DNA of 64,000 nucleotides. Origin: Actinoplanes sp. N902-109. Lineage in GTDB: Bacteria > Actinomycetota > Actinomycetes > Mycobacteriales > Micromonosporaceae. How positions within the stretch are numbered: position 1 is the stretch's first letter; the number at the start of each line of letters is the position of its first letter. Location: positions 2,233,501 to 2,297,500 of the forward strand of contig NC_021191.1 in the NCBI RefSeq assembly GCF_000389965.1. The letters run 5' to 3'. Both the position numbers and the translations under genes were made by a program. The notes under the pieces are model-generated. The model ran no database searches and was not told the DNA's origin. It saw only the letters and a list, made by a program, of their open reading frames with translations. Shown here in pieces: positions 16,159 to 24,674 of the stretch.

Positions 16159-17001
16159 ATGTCGCTTCGGGTTCGAGCAATTCTTGTGTACCTTGCTATC
16201 GCATTCGGCGGGGTCTGGCCTTATCTCTTTTTCGTTCGGCTTTCGCTGGGGTGGTCGCTGATCAATCCCTTGGTTCAACTGCCGGTGGCTTTCATGCCCG
16301 CGATCGGGGCATTCGTGGTACGTCGCTGGGTGACCCGGGAGGGATTCGTCGATGCGGGCCTGCGGTTGAGGTTCCGCAGGGCCTGGCGGCATTGGCTGGT
16401 CGCTTGGCTCATGCCACTGGGCGTCACTGCATTGGCCTTGGCCGGCGCCGCGACCGCGGGCTGGTGGAACGGAGATCTCTCACCGGCGGGCGGTCCGGGC
16501 GGAATCTTTCTCCTGTTGATGCTGCAGGTGGTGCTCACACCCGCGTATATGGGCGAGGAGTTCGGCTGGACCAGTTTCCTCTGGCCTCGCCTGATCCCGG
16601 GCCGACCGCGACGGTCCGTGGCCGCAACCGGGTTCATCTGGGCGGTGTGGCACTATCCACTGGCCTATCTCGGCTATGCCGAGTTTTCTGATCACACCGT
16701 CAGCATGGCCGTGTGGACCATTCAGTTCATGCTCTTCGAAGTGATGCTGTGCTGGCTCTACGCCAAGACCGGCTCGGTGTGGGCCACGAGCCTCGCACAC
16801 GCTGGAAACAACATGGTGCAAGGAGTGCTGACCGAACAACTACTCATCAACGGTGGTCACCTCGATGCGTTGCGGGTCATCATCTGCGTCGACCTGGCCT
16901 TGAGTCTGGTATGCATCCCGTTGGTGCGGTCGAAAGCCTTCACGGCAGCGCCTGGAAAAGCGATCGGCCTGCCGGCCGCCGATCAGCCCACCCTCGGTTG
17001 A
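16159..17001 (+). CDS. CPBP-family intramembrane protease-like protein
   Basis: A 280-residue polytopic membrane protein with about seven hydrophobic segments. The CPBP (Rce1/Abi) motif 1 appears as MGEEFGWTSFLWPRL near residue 133, giving the two catalytic glutamates, but the usual Arg of EExxxR is Thr. Motif 2 appears as FIWAVWHYPLAYLG near residue 157 with the conserved His, and the last motif is SLAHAGNNMVQG with His/Asn. The family includes bacteriocin-immunity and prenyl-protein proteases. It is alone in a lower-GC region. Activity is uncertain because of the altered first motif. Confidence 0.85.
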   Translation: MSLRVRAILVYLAIAFGGVWPYLFFVRLSLGWSLINPLVQLPVAFMPAIGAFVVRRWVTREGFVDAGLRLRFRRAWRHWLVAWLMPLGVTALALAGAATAGWWNGDLSPAGGPGGIFLLLMLQVVLTPAYMGEEFGWTSFLWPRLIPGRPRRSVAATGFIWAVWHYPLAYLGYAEFSDHTVSMAVWTIQFMLFEVMLCWLYAKTGSVWATSLAHAGNNMVQGVLTEQLLINGGHLDALRVIICVDLALSLVCIPLVRSKAFTAAPGKAIGLPAADQPTLG

Positions 17002-17460
17002 CGGCTTTAATCCGATAACTGACTGTCGTCGGCCGAAAGGATGACTGCAGGAAAACGGTCGGAGTTCACCCACATGCCGCAACCTGCCGCCCGGCAAGCT
17101 GTGGCGGACCGTCGTTGAGGGGGCTGCTGCGGCTGTACTCGCTAGGCCCAGCGTTGTGGTCGCCTACCGGCAGTGTTGCGATGATCGCCTGAATTCGCCC
17201 CGTCCAGGTGGGGCCACTCATGACCGCCAGAATCAGTTGAGTTCGCGGTCACCTGTTCGATGTCGGTTGTTCGGCATGCTCGAGAAAACGATCGGTTGGA
17301 GCTTGGCACAGATCAAGATAGACGGTCCGATGATCGGGTGGCGTCCTTACCCGGAAGGTATTCACGTCGAGGAGATTTATTGCATCCATTCGGTAAGCGG
17401 ATATATGTTCCGTCAGCTGCACGGATTTCCTCCGATCCCGAGATCGAAAGCAGGTATGAC
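17002..17460. other. Long AT-richer intergenic region before the lectin-peptidase gene
   Basis: About 460 bases without a supported gene. Open frames here lack a start and protein-like composition. The sequence is noticeably less GC-rich (for example 17285-17445) than the rest of the window and probably carries the promoter and leader of the secreted lectin-peptidase that follows. Confidence 0.6.
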
Positions 17461-18753
17461 GTGTCACTAACACGCCAAATCCCTTATCCTCCGCTCCGGC
17501 GGCTAGCCACGGCGTTCCTGGCCGTAGTGCTGACGTTCGCGGCTCTGTTGGTCCCCGCTTCTGCGGCGTCCGCGGCGGTCGCGCCGGAAGATCCCGGACG
17601 AATCGTCGGGGATCTTACCGGACGGTGCGTGGACGCCGACGGTGGCGGCCTGAAGGGGCGCAACGGAGCGATTGCGCAACTGTGGGACTGCAACAGCAAC
17701 TCCTGGCAGCAGTGGGTCATGACCGGTGACGGGCACATCAAGAGCCGCTACGACGGCCGGTGCCTCGACGCCGACGGCGGTGGCCTGCATGCTCAGAACG
17801 GCGCCATCATCCAGCTGTGGGACTGCAACAGCAACGCGTGGCAGAAGTGGACGGTCGGCGCCGACCGCAAGATCCGTAGCGTGTTCAACAACCGCTGCCT
17901 GGACGCGGACCGCAACGGCACCAGATCGCAGCAAGGAGCGCTGCTGCAGCTGTGGGACTGCAACAGCAACGCTTGGCAGACCTGGCCCAATAGCCTCTTC
18001 CGGCTGGGCTCAGGCCAGCAGCTCGCTCCCGGGGACGCACTGGTCAACGGCTCGACGCAGCTGGAGATGCAGACAGACGGCAACCTCGTCGTCTTCGGTC
18101 TCAACCACGTCGCCGTGTGGGCCACTGGCACCAATCAGGCCGGCTCGACGCTGGAGATGCAGACCGACGGCAACCTGGTTGTCTATGCCCCGGGTCATGT
18201 GGCGGTGTGGGCCACTGGCACCAATCAGGCCGGCTCAAGCCTCGACATGCAATCCGACAACAACCTTGTCGTCTTCGCTCCCGGCCGTGCGGTGATGTGG
18301 GCAAGCGCCCAGACCGGCGGACGTCAGCAGATTGCTCAGGAAATCTTGAACAACTCGAGAATTACCTTGGCGGTCGCGCACGCCAGCGGCATTTCCGATA
18401 GTGCTTACGCCCGATCTAACATCGTCAGCACCGCTGGCGGCGGTGCTGCAGTCCGGTCGTCGTACGACGCTGACGGCTCCGGCGGCTATCCCGCAGCACC
18501 AGGCGGAACGGTGCTCCTGAGCACGGCCATGTTGAGCGGCCTGCGGCAGCTGGGCGTTGAAGGCGCGATGCGGGTCAGCGAGATTGCCGGCGGGCAGCAC
18601 ACCGGTAACAGCCAGCACTACTACGGGCGCGCCTTCGACCTGGATCAGTATGGAGGCCGCGCGAAGTCGGCGCTGATCAGCCGGTGCCAGCAGTTGGGAG
18701 CGAACCTAGCGCAGGACGAGGGCACCCACGTTCACTGCCAATGGCCGTCCTGA
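17461..18753 (+). CDS. Secreted ricin-lectin / bulb-lectin / M15-like peptidase fusion
   Basis: A 430-residue secreted protein. The GTG start at 17461 gives a clear signal peptide (about 1-37, FLAVVLTFAALLVPASAASA); the frame is open further upstream without a better start. Residues about 45-175 are a ricin-type beta-trefoil with three QLWDCNSNxWQxW units (near 73, 118 and 163) and three CxDAD sugar-site motifs. Residues about 180-285 are a bulb-type mannose lectin with three LEMQTDGNLVVFxxxxVAVW-like repeats. Residues about 290-430 resemble the M15/VanY metallopeptidase fold: QHYYGRAFDLD (His385 and Asp as zinc ligands) and GTHVHCQW (HxH). It probably binds glycans on a cell wall and cleaves peptide cross-links there. 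A strong terminator follows. Confidence 0.85.
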   Translation: MSLTRQIPYPPLRRLATAFLAVVLTFAALLVPASAASAAVAPEDPGRIVGDLTGRCVDADGGGLKGRNGAIAQLWDCNSNSWQQWVMTGDGHIKSRYDGRCLDADGGGLHAQNGAIIQLWDCNSNAWQKWTVGADRKIRSVFNNRCLDADRNGTRSQQGALLQLWDCNSNAWQTWPNSLFRLGSGQQLAPGDALVNGSTQLEMQTDGNLVVFGLNHVAVWATGTNQAGSTLEMQTDGNLVVYAPGHVAVWATGTNQAGSSLDMQSDNNLVVFAPGRAVMWASAQTGGRQQIAQEILNNSRITLAVAHASGISDSAYARSNIVSTAGGGAAVRSSYDADGSGGYPAAPGGTVLLSTAMLSGLRQLGVEGAMRVSEIAGGQHTGNSQHYYGRAFDLDQYGGRAKSALISRCQQLGANLAQDEGTHVHCQWPS

Positions 18754-18792
18754 CCGCCAGAACCGGCGCCAGTAGGTTGTGTCGACTGTGAC

Positions 18793-18822
18793 CAGTGGGC
18801 TCCGCAATGCCGGAGCCCACTG
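18793..18822 (+). terminator. Strong hairpin terminator after the lectin-peptidase gene
   Basis: CAGTGGGCTCCG (18793-18804) pairs perfectly with CGGAGCCCACTG (18811-18822) around a 6-base loop, followed by TTTC. It is a 12-bp stem 40 bp after the stop codon. Confidence 0.85.
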
Positions 18823-19432
18823 TTTCGCACCACCTGATCGGCTACGGCAGGCGATTACCCTGGATAGAGCACAGGAAGCATGTTGCGGTCACGTGCAGCC
18901 CACCTCGCGATGGCCTGACGTATCCCGGCAGCAGCCGCCTGGTGGCGCACCCCATACCCGTTCGACCAGCCGCGCTGAGCCGGTCCTGGACCTCCTGACC
19001 GCGCCCGGCAAAAACCCACAAGTACTGGCCAACGAAATGGGTCGACCACCGCCAAGAGAAACTGGCCCATGGCGGCTGACCAACGCCACCGTCACCAAGG
19101 TGACCGATCGAGTCTCAATCGATGTCCGGAATCGCAGAGGCCTTGATTGCGGGTTATGCCGTTCGTACGGAGCGCTGCGCGTTCCTTTTGGCGGTGTATG
19201 GGCGCCGGGAAGATACCCGGACAGCGGAGTGAGGGCGCAGGCCCGGACGAGCCGCTTACCATCATCGTCGCTGATCCGCGTGGGTAGAAGCGAGTTTCTT
19301 GCGCTTCGTGGGCGTACCTCGGCCCGCCGTCGGGTCGTGGCACGCACGTGCTAGCCGCGCGGCCGGATAGTTGCTGCGCCTGCTCGACGGTGAACGGTGA
19401 CTCGTCCGCAGGTATCAGCGAGACCACTTAGT
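18823..19432. other. Region with no recognisable gene
   Basis: About 600 bases between the terminator and the transposase remnant. Several overlapping open frames exist on both strands, but none has a ribosome-binding site, codon bias or recognisable protein. It is most likely non-coding or decayed mobile-element DNA. Confidence 0.5.
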
Positions 19433-19499
19433 GAGTGTTTTTAAGGGATGCCGGACGGCGTGTCCGCGGTGATTTCGATAGTCGCGGCAGGGTCTGGGG

Positions 19500-19965
19500 G
19501 TGGGCCGTGAGTGTGTATATCCCTCTGACATCACTGATGAGCAGTGGGAGATCATCGAGCCGATGCTTGCGCTGATCAAGGAGCCGGGGGCGGGGCCCAG
19601 TGCATCCGTTTCGCGACATCGTGGATGCGATCTTGTGGATCGATCGGTCGGGGTGTTCGTGGCGGCAGCTGCCGGTGGACTTCGCGCCGTGGCAGACCGT
19701 GTATGGCTGGTTCAAGCGGTGGAAGGAACGCGGCGTCACCGAGCGGATCCTGGCTGGGCTGCGCGAGCAGGTCCGTCTTGCTGAGGGCTGTGACACCGAG
19801 CCGTCCGCTGGGGTGATCGACTCGCAGTTGGTGAGGGCGGCCGACACCGTCGGGCGTGACACCCGAGGCTTTGACGCGGGGAAGAGGGTCAACGGGCGTA
19901 AGCGGTTCATCGTTATCGAAACGCTCGGCCTGCTCGTGAGCGTCAGGGTGCTGGCGGCGTCGTGG
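19500..19965 (+). pseudogene. IS5-family transposase, frameshifted and truncated
   Basis: The first frame (from 19500) gives YPSDITDEQWEIIEPMLALI, the usual N-terminus of IS5/IS427 transposases. After a G-rich run near 19590 the reading continues in the +1 frame with HPFRDIVDAILWIDRSGCSW, PWQTVYGWFKRWKERGV, then IDSQLVRAADTVGRDTRGFD (first catalytic Asp region) and NGRKRFIVIETLGLLVSV. Two-frame transposases with programmed frameshifting occur in the IS427 group, so the first break may be natural. The second break, at about 19965, ends the protein before the remaining DDE residues. Confidence 0.8.
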
Positions 19966-20071
19966 CAACCGCGACGGGGCCAAGACCGCGATGCGCTACG
20001 ACCGGGCCCGTAAGAACCTCGACCGGCACCCCCGATACATCCTCGCCGCCTGCATGGCCTCCGGCACCTGA
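19966..20071 (+). pseudogene. C-terminal fragment of a tyrosine recombinase/integrase
   Basis: In a third frame the sequence reads RDGAKTAMRYDRARKNLDRH then PRYILAACMASGT and stop at 20069-20071. The pattern of a short alpha helix with RYDRARxxLDRHPxY is the typical C-terminus of actinobacterial phage/ICE integrases, containing the active-site Tyr in xxYDRxR. No upstream integrase domain exists, so this is a fragment left by recombination or deletion. Confidence 0.65.
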
Positions 20072-20190
20072 ACCCTCGAGGCCCGCCGGCAGCGATTACC
20101 CGAACAGGTGGGCTTCCGCCGCATCCCAACGTCCACGGACAACGCCGGGGCGGACATGCCGAGATCAGAGCATCCAGTTCGCCGGGAGGG

Positions 20191-20213
20191 GCCGGCGGCT
20201 CACGGCCGCCGGC
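20191..20213. terminator. GC-rich hairpin downstream of the SnoaL/oxidoreductase pair
   Basis: GCCGGCGG (20191-20198) pairs with CCGCCGGC (20206-20213) around a 7-base loop, 17 bp beyond the stop of the minus-strand SnoaL-like gene. Confidence 0.5.
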
Positions 20214-20229
20214 GCTTCCTTACAAGGCG

Positions 20230-20631
20230 TTATAAGGCGTTGTCCAGTGCCAGGGTGAGCTCGGCGATCTGCCATTCGGTGGCAGAGCGGCGCAGCCCGA
20301 ACGTGTAGACGCCGGTCGAGATCACCTGCACGTCGTCGCCGTTGTTCCTCGTTTGCGCCAGGTAGGCCCGCACGTGCGCGCTGTCGGTGTCCGCTGTCGT
20401 GACCACCACGTTGCTCAGGTGGTGCCGCACCCTGCCGGTCTGGGCGGCGTGCCCGGCACGGACAAAGTCGAGGACCGCCTCGCGCCCGGCGACCGGGCCG
20501 AGCACTCCCTGTCCGGGCACCGTGAAGGTCCAGGTGGTGTCCTGGGTCAGAATCGCTTCCAGCGCGGGCACGTCCAGCTCGTCCAGGGCGTGAGCGTAGT
20601 TCGCCACCGCGTGCTGCAGTTCGGCGATCAT
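20230..20631 (-). CDS. SnoaL-like / NTF2-fold protein
   Basis: A 133-residue protein with the cone-shaped NTF2-like fold of the SnoaL group: HAVANYAHALDELDVPALEAIL, TQDTTWTFTVPGQG, GREAVLDFVRAGHAAQ, RVRHHLSNVVV. Such proteins are small isomerases/cyclases or of unknown role. The ATG overlaps the stop of the upstream oxidoreductase (ATGA), so the two are translated together. Function beyond fold cannot be assigned. Confidence 0.85.
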   Translation of the reverse strand: MIAELQHAVANYAHALDELDVPALEAILTQDTTWTFTVPGQGVLGPVAGREAVLDFVRAGHAAQTGRVRHHLSNVVVTTADTDSAHVRAYLAQTRNNGDDVQVISTGVYTFGLRRSATEWQIAELTLALDNAL

Positions 20632-21626
20632 GAGGCCACCGTCAGCACGATTTTGCCCTGGATGTGACCCTGCGCGGCTCGCGTGTGTGCCTTGTCGGCC
20701 TCGGACAGCGGGTACGTGCTGTCCACCCCGACCTGGAGCGTGCCCTCGTCGAACAGGCGCCCGATCTCGGCGAGCTGGGGGCCGTCGGAACGTACCTGGA
20801 TGTTGGAGACCGAGATGCCCAGCCGCGCCGTCTCTTCCGGGTCGTACTGGGCGAAGAACACCGGAAGCATGGTGCCGCCACGCTTGAGCACGGTCAGCAG
20901 GCGCGAGCTGTCCGGTCCACCGACCGTGTCGATCACCAGGTCGACCCCGCTGACCACGTCCGCTGCCCGCGTCCGGGTGTAGTCGATGAATTCATCGGCG
21001 CTGAGCTTGCGCAGGAACTGCTCGTGGCGGCCCGAGGCCACCGCGACCACGCGCGCTCCCTTCCACTTCGCCAGCTGCACCGCGAAGTGGCCCACGCCGC
21101 CGGCGGCCCCGTTGACCAGCACGGTCATCCCCGGTGTGATCGGCACCGGCTGATGCACCTGACCGGTGAACGGAGACGGCACGTCGTGGCCGAGATCAAT
21201 CAGGAGCTGCCAGGCCGTGAGCACGGCCATCGGAGCCCCGGCCGCGTGCACGTGGTCGAGCCGGGCCGGCTTGTGGGCCAGGTCCGACGCCGGCGCGGCC
21301 ACATACTCGGCGTAGGTCCGGCCGTCGAACCCGGGGAACCGCACCATCCCGAAGACCTCGTCACCGACGGCGAACTCCGCCACGTCCGCAGCGACCGCCT
21401 GGACCACACCGGACAGGTCCGTCCCGGGAGTCAACGGGAACTCCAGCGGCGGCCGCATCTCGGCCGGCATGACCTTCAGACCCTCGCGCAGGTACCAATC
21501 CGGCGGGTTGATGCCCGCCGCGTACACCCGGACGAGGACCTCGCCCGGTCCGATCTCGGGCACCGGCACCTCGTCGTACTGCAGAACTTCCGGGCCGCCC
21601 GCCTGGTGGAACTGGATCGCCTTCAT
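20628..21626 (-). CDS. NADP-dependent zinc-independent oxidoreductase (quinone oxidoreductase type MDR)
   Basis: A 332-residue medium-chain dehydrogenase/reductase. The N-terminal GroES-like domain has AIQFHQAGGPEVLQYDEVPV and GINPPDWYLREG; the Rossmann domain has VLVNGAAGGVGHFAVQLAKW; the end GKIVLTVAS is typical of quinone oxidoreductases. Catalytic zinc ligands are absent. The ATG at 21626 is chosen over an opening to 21728 because the protein then begins as family members do (MKAIQFHQAG). It is divergent from a LysR gene 121 bp away and precedes the SnoaL-like gene. Confidence 0.92.
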   Translation of the reverse strand: MKAIQFHQAGGPEVLQYDEVPVPEIGPGEVLVRVYAAGINPPDWYLREGLKVMPAEMRPPLEFPLTPGTDLSGVVQAVAADVAEFAVGDEVFGMVRFPGFDGRTYAEYVAAPASDLAHKPARLDHVHAAGAPMAVLTAWQLLIDLGHDVPSPFTGQVHQPVPITPGMTVLVNGAAGGVGHFAVQLAKWKGARVVAVASGRHEQFLRKLSADEFIDYTRTRAADVVSGVDLVIDTVGGPDSSRLLTVLKRGGTMLPVFFAQYDPEETARLGISVSNIQVRSDGPQLAEIGRLFDEGTLQVGVDSTYPLSEADKAHTRAAQGHIQGKIVLTVAS

Positions 21627-21734
21627 CGCGCCTGTGCTTTCTCGGGGAAACGTTGCTCCTCCAGTCAAGGCCCGGAACGGCCCGGCCGTCCAAGACCGGT
21701 TCGGCAACCAGTGATTCCGAAAAGACATGACGGG

Positions 21735-21740
21735 TACGCT
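21735..21740 (+). promoter_or_regulatory. -10-like element of a probable leaderless LysR mRNA
   Basis: TACGCT, seven bases before the GTG at 21748, matches the actinobacterial TANNNT -10. Leaderless transcription from GTG is common in this group. No clear -35 is seen. Confidence 0.4.
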
Positions 21741-21747
21741 TGGCCGG

Positions 21748-22623
21748 GTGAACGATCTCGGGCAGGACCTGGAACTGCGGCTGGTGCGCTACTTCACAGC
21801 GGTCGCGGCGCACCAGCACTTCGGCCGAGCCGCCGCCGACCTGCGCGTCGCCCAGCCGGCGCTGAGCCGCCAGATCCAGCGGCTCGAGAAACAACTCGGC
21901 GCACGGCTGCTGGACCGCGCACCCCAGGGCACCCGGCTCACTCCAGCCGGCCAGGCGTTCCTCCCCCGGGCCCAAGCCCTGCTGCAGGCCGCCCGGCAGG
22001 CCGAACTGGCCGTACGCGAGCACGCCGCGACCGAACGGATCACCGTCGGCTACGTCGAAGACCTCGTGATCACTGCCGCGGTCCAGGAGCTGCGCCGTCG
22101 CCACCCGCGGGCCGAGATCACCACCCGGCACCTGAGCTGCCGCGACGTGGGAGTGCTGTCCGACAAGGGGGTCGATGCCCTGATCGGGCGGGCGCCGCTA
22201 CCGCTGGCCGCCGACCAGGTGCTCACCACCCCGCTGTACGAGGAACCCCGGATGCTCGTGGTCCCGCGCGACCATCCCTTGGCCGGCCGCGCGTCGGTGA
22301 CCTCCGCGGAACTGGCCGGCGAGAAGGCGGCGCCCTGCGCTTTCGAGACCACGGACTGGACTTCCTACCAGCTTCTCGGCGCCGGGGTGCCACCGTTGGA
22401 GAGCTACGAGGACAAGCTCGAGCTGGTCGCGAGCGGCCGGGCGATCGCCGTGCTGCCGGTCGGCGATCTGCGCAGTTCACTGCGCCCCGACCTGGTCACC
22501 GTCCCGATCGAAGGTGCGCCCCCCAGCCGGGTCGTCGTGGTCAGCCGCACGGGCGACCCGAATCCGATGATCAGGAGTTTCCGGCTGGCGGCTAAGGCCG
22601 TCCTGACCCCCTCCGCAGCCTGA
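21748..22623 (+). CDS. LysR-family transcriptional regulator
   Basis: A 291-residue regulator. The N-terminal winged helix (about 8-65) reads LELRLVRYFTAVAAHQHFGR, VAQPALSRQIQRLEKQLG, GTRLTPAGQAFLPRA; the rest is the periplasmic-binding-like effector domain. The GTG start at 21748 fits the usual spacing to the HTH and has a leaderless-type -10; an in-frame ATG at 21727 is the alternative. It is divergent from the oxidoreductase/SnoaL pair and probably controls it in response to an unknown ligand. Confidence 0.92.
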   Translation: MNDLGQDLELRLVRYFTAVAAHQHFGRAAADLRVAQPALSRQIQRLEKQLGARLLDRAPQGTRLTPAGQAFLPRAQALLQAARQAELAVREHAATERITVGYVEDLVITAAVQELRRRHPRAEITTRHLSCRDVGVLSDKGVDALIGRAPLPLAADQVLTTPLYEEPRMLVVPRDHPLAGRASVTSAELAGEKAAPCAFETTDWTSYQLLGAGVPPLESYEDKLELVASGRAIAVLPVGDLRSSLRPDLVTVPIEGAPPSRVVVVSRTGDPNPMIRSFRLAAKAVLTPSAA

Positions 22624-22728
22624 GCGGCTCGCCCATGAACTGCATCCACCGCTCCGAGTAGCCGAATCCATGCGACCGGCGGGCAAGTCGACTCGCGGAC
22701 ATGGCGCTGCTGCGTGTCGACAGCCGTG

Positions 22729-24024
22729 CTACGCGAGTTCGGGGAAGCACCAGCCGGCCAGGTGGCGCAGGTCCTTGGCGTTGCCCAGCGACACCCGGTC
22801 CGGGGGCGGGCGGTCGTCGGGTGGCGTGGGCACGTCCCGGGCGATGCGTCGTACGCGCGGTGTCTTGTCCAAATGTGAGGTCCACTGCTGCCAGCGATTC
22901 TCCGGACGGCCCCGGAAGCCGCGGTGGTCGATGTCGTCCGCCGTGGGTGGGCAGGGGAAGAGCCCGTCGAGGTATTCGACCAGGCCGTACCGCCGGCCGT
23001 TGCGGTCCTGCAGCTCGTGGCAGAAGGCCAGGATCCAGGCGTCCTCACGGCACTGTACGGCGTAGACGTCACCGGCTCGGGCTTCGCCCCGCAGCGCGGA
23101 CGGCAGCGGAGCGGCGCGTTTGCCCACGGCGGACGTCCGGCGCGGGGTGGCCTGGGCCGGCGGGTGCGGACGCTCGGGCGGCCGGGCGAGATGACCGAAC
23201 AGCCGGTCCACGAGGGATTCGGTGACGCCGTGTGCGGCGCTCCAGAACGACAGCGGGGCGCTCGCCTCCACCCGGACGCCGGGCCGGTCGTCGCGCCGGC
23301 GTGCGGTGGTGAAGGCCGTGAGCATGCCCGGGTGATCCGGGGTCTGGAGGATGCCGAGGAACGCCAGATCCTCCACCAGGGCCTGGTACGCCTGCGGGGA
23401 CCGGCTCCCGAGCAGGCCGCGCTCCCGTAGCGCCCGCGCGGCCCGCCCTGCCCGGGTGGCCGGTGGTAGGGATCTGATCACATCGAGGATCTCGTGCAGT
23501 GTCCACACGTCGGCCGGAGTGGGCGTCGGCCACGGTCGTGCCGCAGCCTCCAGGGCCAGGATGTAGTGGCACACATCGCCCGGCAGCGGTGAGCCATGCC
23601 GGGCGCGGTGCCACCACGCCAACGTGGTGTCGACCGTGGTGGTGCGCTCGAGAAAGCAGACGTCGCAGATCCGCGCACCCGCGTCGGCGGGGAACGGGTG
23701 GGCGGGCATCGCGGTGCCGAGTGCCACGGCGGGCAGCAACGCCCGCCACCGCAACAGCCGAGCGGGTCCGAGGCTGGCTACGAAGGCGTCGGCGGCCGTC
23801 CGCTCGTCCGCCGCCGCAGCGAGCCGGCGCAGCGTCGTCACCGCCTCGTCGTGCTCGACATCGCGGAACGAGTTGGGCGTCAGGCGGCGTTCCGCGAGCG
23901 CCCGCAGGTCCTCCGCCGGGATCGTCGCCGGTACGTGATGGGCGAACCGGCCGGCCGTGTCGATCAAGGCGTTCTCATTGGCATAGATGCGGTCGAGCAG
24001 TGCCAACGCTGCTTCGTCAGCCAT
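22729..24024 (-). CDS. Hypothetical protein with a single CxxC, unknown function
   Basis: A 431-residue protein with good codon bias but no family that I recognise. It is mostly helical and charged, with RICDVCFLERTTTVD (one CxxC) near residue 118, a Trp-rich segment (WHRARHGSPLPGDVCHYIL), a Pro/Arg-rich linker near 280-300 and a compact C-terminal domain (from about 310: AGDVYAVQCREDAWILAFCH, YGLVEYLDGLFPCPP), ending HLAGWCFPELA. No signal peptide or membrane segment. It starts 11 bp after the EF-hand gene, so the two are likely one operon. Confidence 0.75.
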   Translation of the reverse strand: MADEAALALLDRIYANENALIDTAGRFAHHVPATIPAEDLRALAERRLTPNSFRDVEHDEAVTTLRRLAAAADERTAADAFVASLGPARLLRWRALLPAVALGTAMPAHPFPADAGARICDVCFLERTTTVDTTLAWWHRARHGSPLPGDVCHYILALEAAARPWPTPTPADVWTLHEILDVIRSLPPATRAGRAARALRERGLLGSRSPQAYQALVEDLAFLGILQTPDHPGMLTAFTTARRRDDRPGVRVEASAPLSFWSAAHGVTESLVDRLFGHLARPPERPHPPAQATPRRTSAVGKRAAPLPSALRGEARAGDVYAVQCREDAWILAFCHELQDRNGRRYGLVEYLDGLFPCPPTADDIDHRGFRGRPENRWQQWTSHLDKTPRVRRIARDVPTPPDDRPPPDRVSLGNAKDLRHLAGWCFPELA

Positions 24025-24035
24025 GGCGCGGCGAG

Positions 24036-24587
24036 CTAGCGTTCGATGTGGCCGAAGAAGAGGCTGGCGGGCGATTCGAGCTCGGGTGAGGTGAAGAAAT
24101 CCCGGATGGCACCGATGAACTCGTCGCGGCTGATCCGCCCGTCGTCATCGGTGTCCAGTTCCAGGAAGACGTTCAGCGCTTCGAGGTCCGACACGCCCCA
24201 CGCCTCCAGGAACACCTTGTATTCCGGCTTGCTGATGGTGTCGTCCCCGTCGGTGTCCATCACGTCGAAGATCGCCTGCGGGACGAGCCCGGCCATGGTG
24301 AACCGGCTCCGGTCGACGCCCGCAGCCTGATTCGCAGCCACGAACTGCTCTTCGGACAGCCGGTCGGTGCCGTTCACCTGCTGCAGCAGTTCTGACCAAT
24401 ACTGTTGGTACGCGGCTCGCAGCGCATGCGCCCGGCGGTCCTCGGCAGCGATGCCGTATCCGTCCAGATAACGACTGATCAGGCGCTCGTAGTCGCTCCA
24501 GTCGACAAATCCGTCCCCGTCGGTGTCGCTCGCCCCGAACAGATGCCCCAGCTTCACGGCAATCGGATCATCAGTGCCATCTGTCAT
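24036..24587 (-). CDS. EF-hand calcium-binding protein (calerythrin-like)
   Basis: A 183-residue protein with four EF-hand positions. Loops 1, 3 and 4 are canonical: DTDGDGFVDWSDYE (near 20), DTDGDDTISKPEYK (near 110) and DTDDDGRISRDEFI (near 145); the second (NGTDRLSEEQFV) is degenerate. Calerythrin-type proteins of actinobacteria are of this size and layout and act as Ca2+ buffers or sensors. The ATG at 24587 is preferred to one at 24605 because GGAGGG lies nine bases upstream. It is followed 11 bp later by the unknown gene 22729-24024. Confidence 0.9.
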   Translation of the reverse strand: MTDGTDDPIAVKLGHLFGASDTDGDGFVDWSDYERLISRYLDGYGIAAEDRRAHALRAAYQQYWSELLQQVNGTDRLSEEQFVAANQAAGVDRSRFTMAGLVPQAIFDVMDTDGDDTISKPEYKVFLEAWGVSDLEALNVFLELDTDDDGRISRDEFIGAIRDFFTSPELESPASLFFGHIER

Positions 24588-24674
24588 GTGCCTGGCCCTC
24601 CGCATGCATGGTCTGTCAGCAAACTACCCCAGAATGTGCCGGGAACCGCGCACTCGTGTCCACCTGCGGCTCGC

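Larger units (their letters stand above)
19433..20071 (+). mobile_element. Remnant of an IS5-family element joined to an integrase tail
   Basis: The left end begins near GAGTGTTTTTAA (19433-19444), which resembles an IS5/IS427 terminal repeat. No matching right repeat is found. The transposase (19500-19965) is broken by frame changes and lacks its C-terminal catalytic part. From about 19966 the sequence switches to the C-terminus of a tyrosine recombinase. The element is therefore not functional. Confidence 0.7.

Noticed and set aside
19428..20129. 233-codon minus-strand frame opposite the IS5 transposase
   Set aside because: A shadow of the transposase, with low-complexity Ser/Arg composition.
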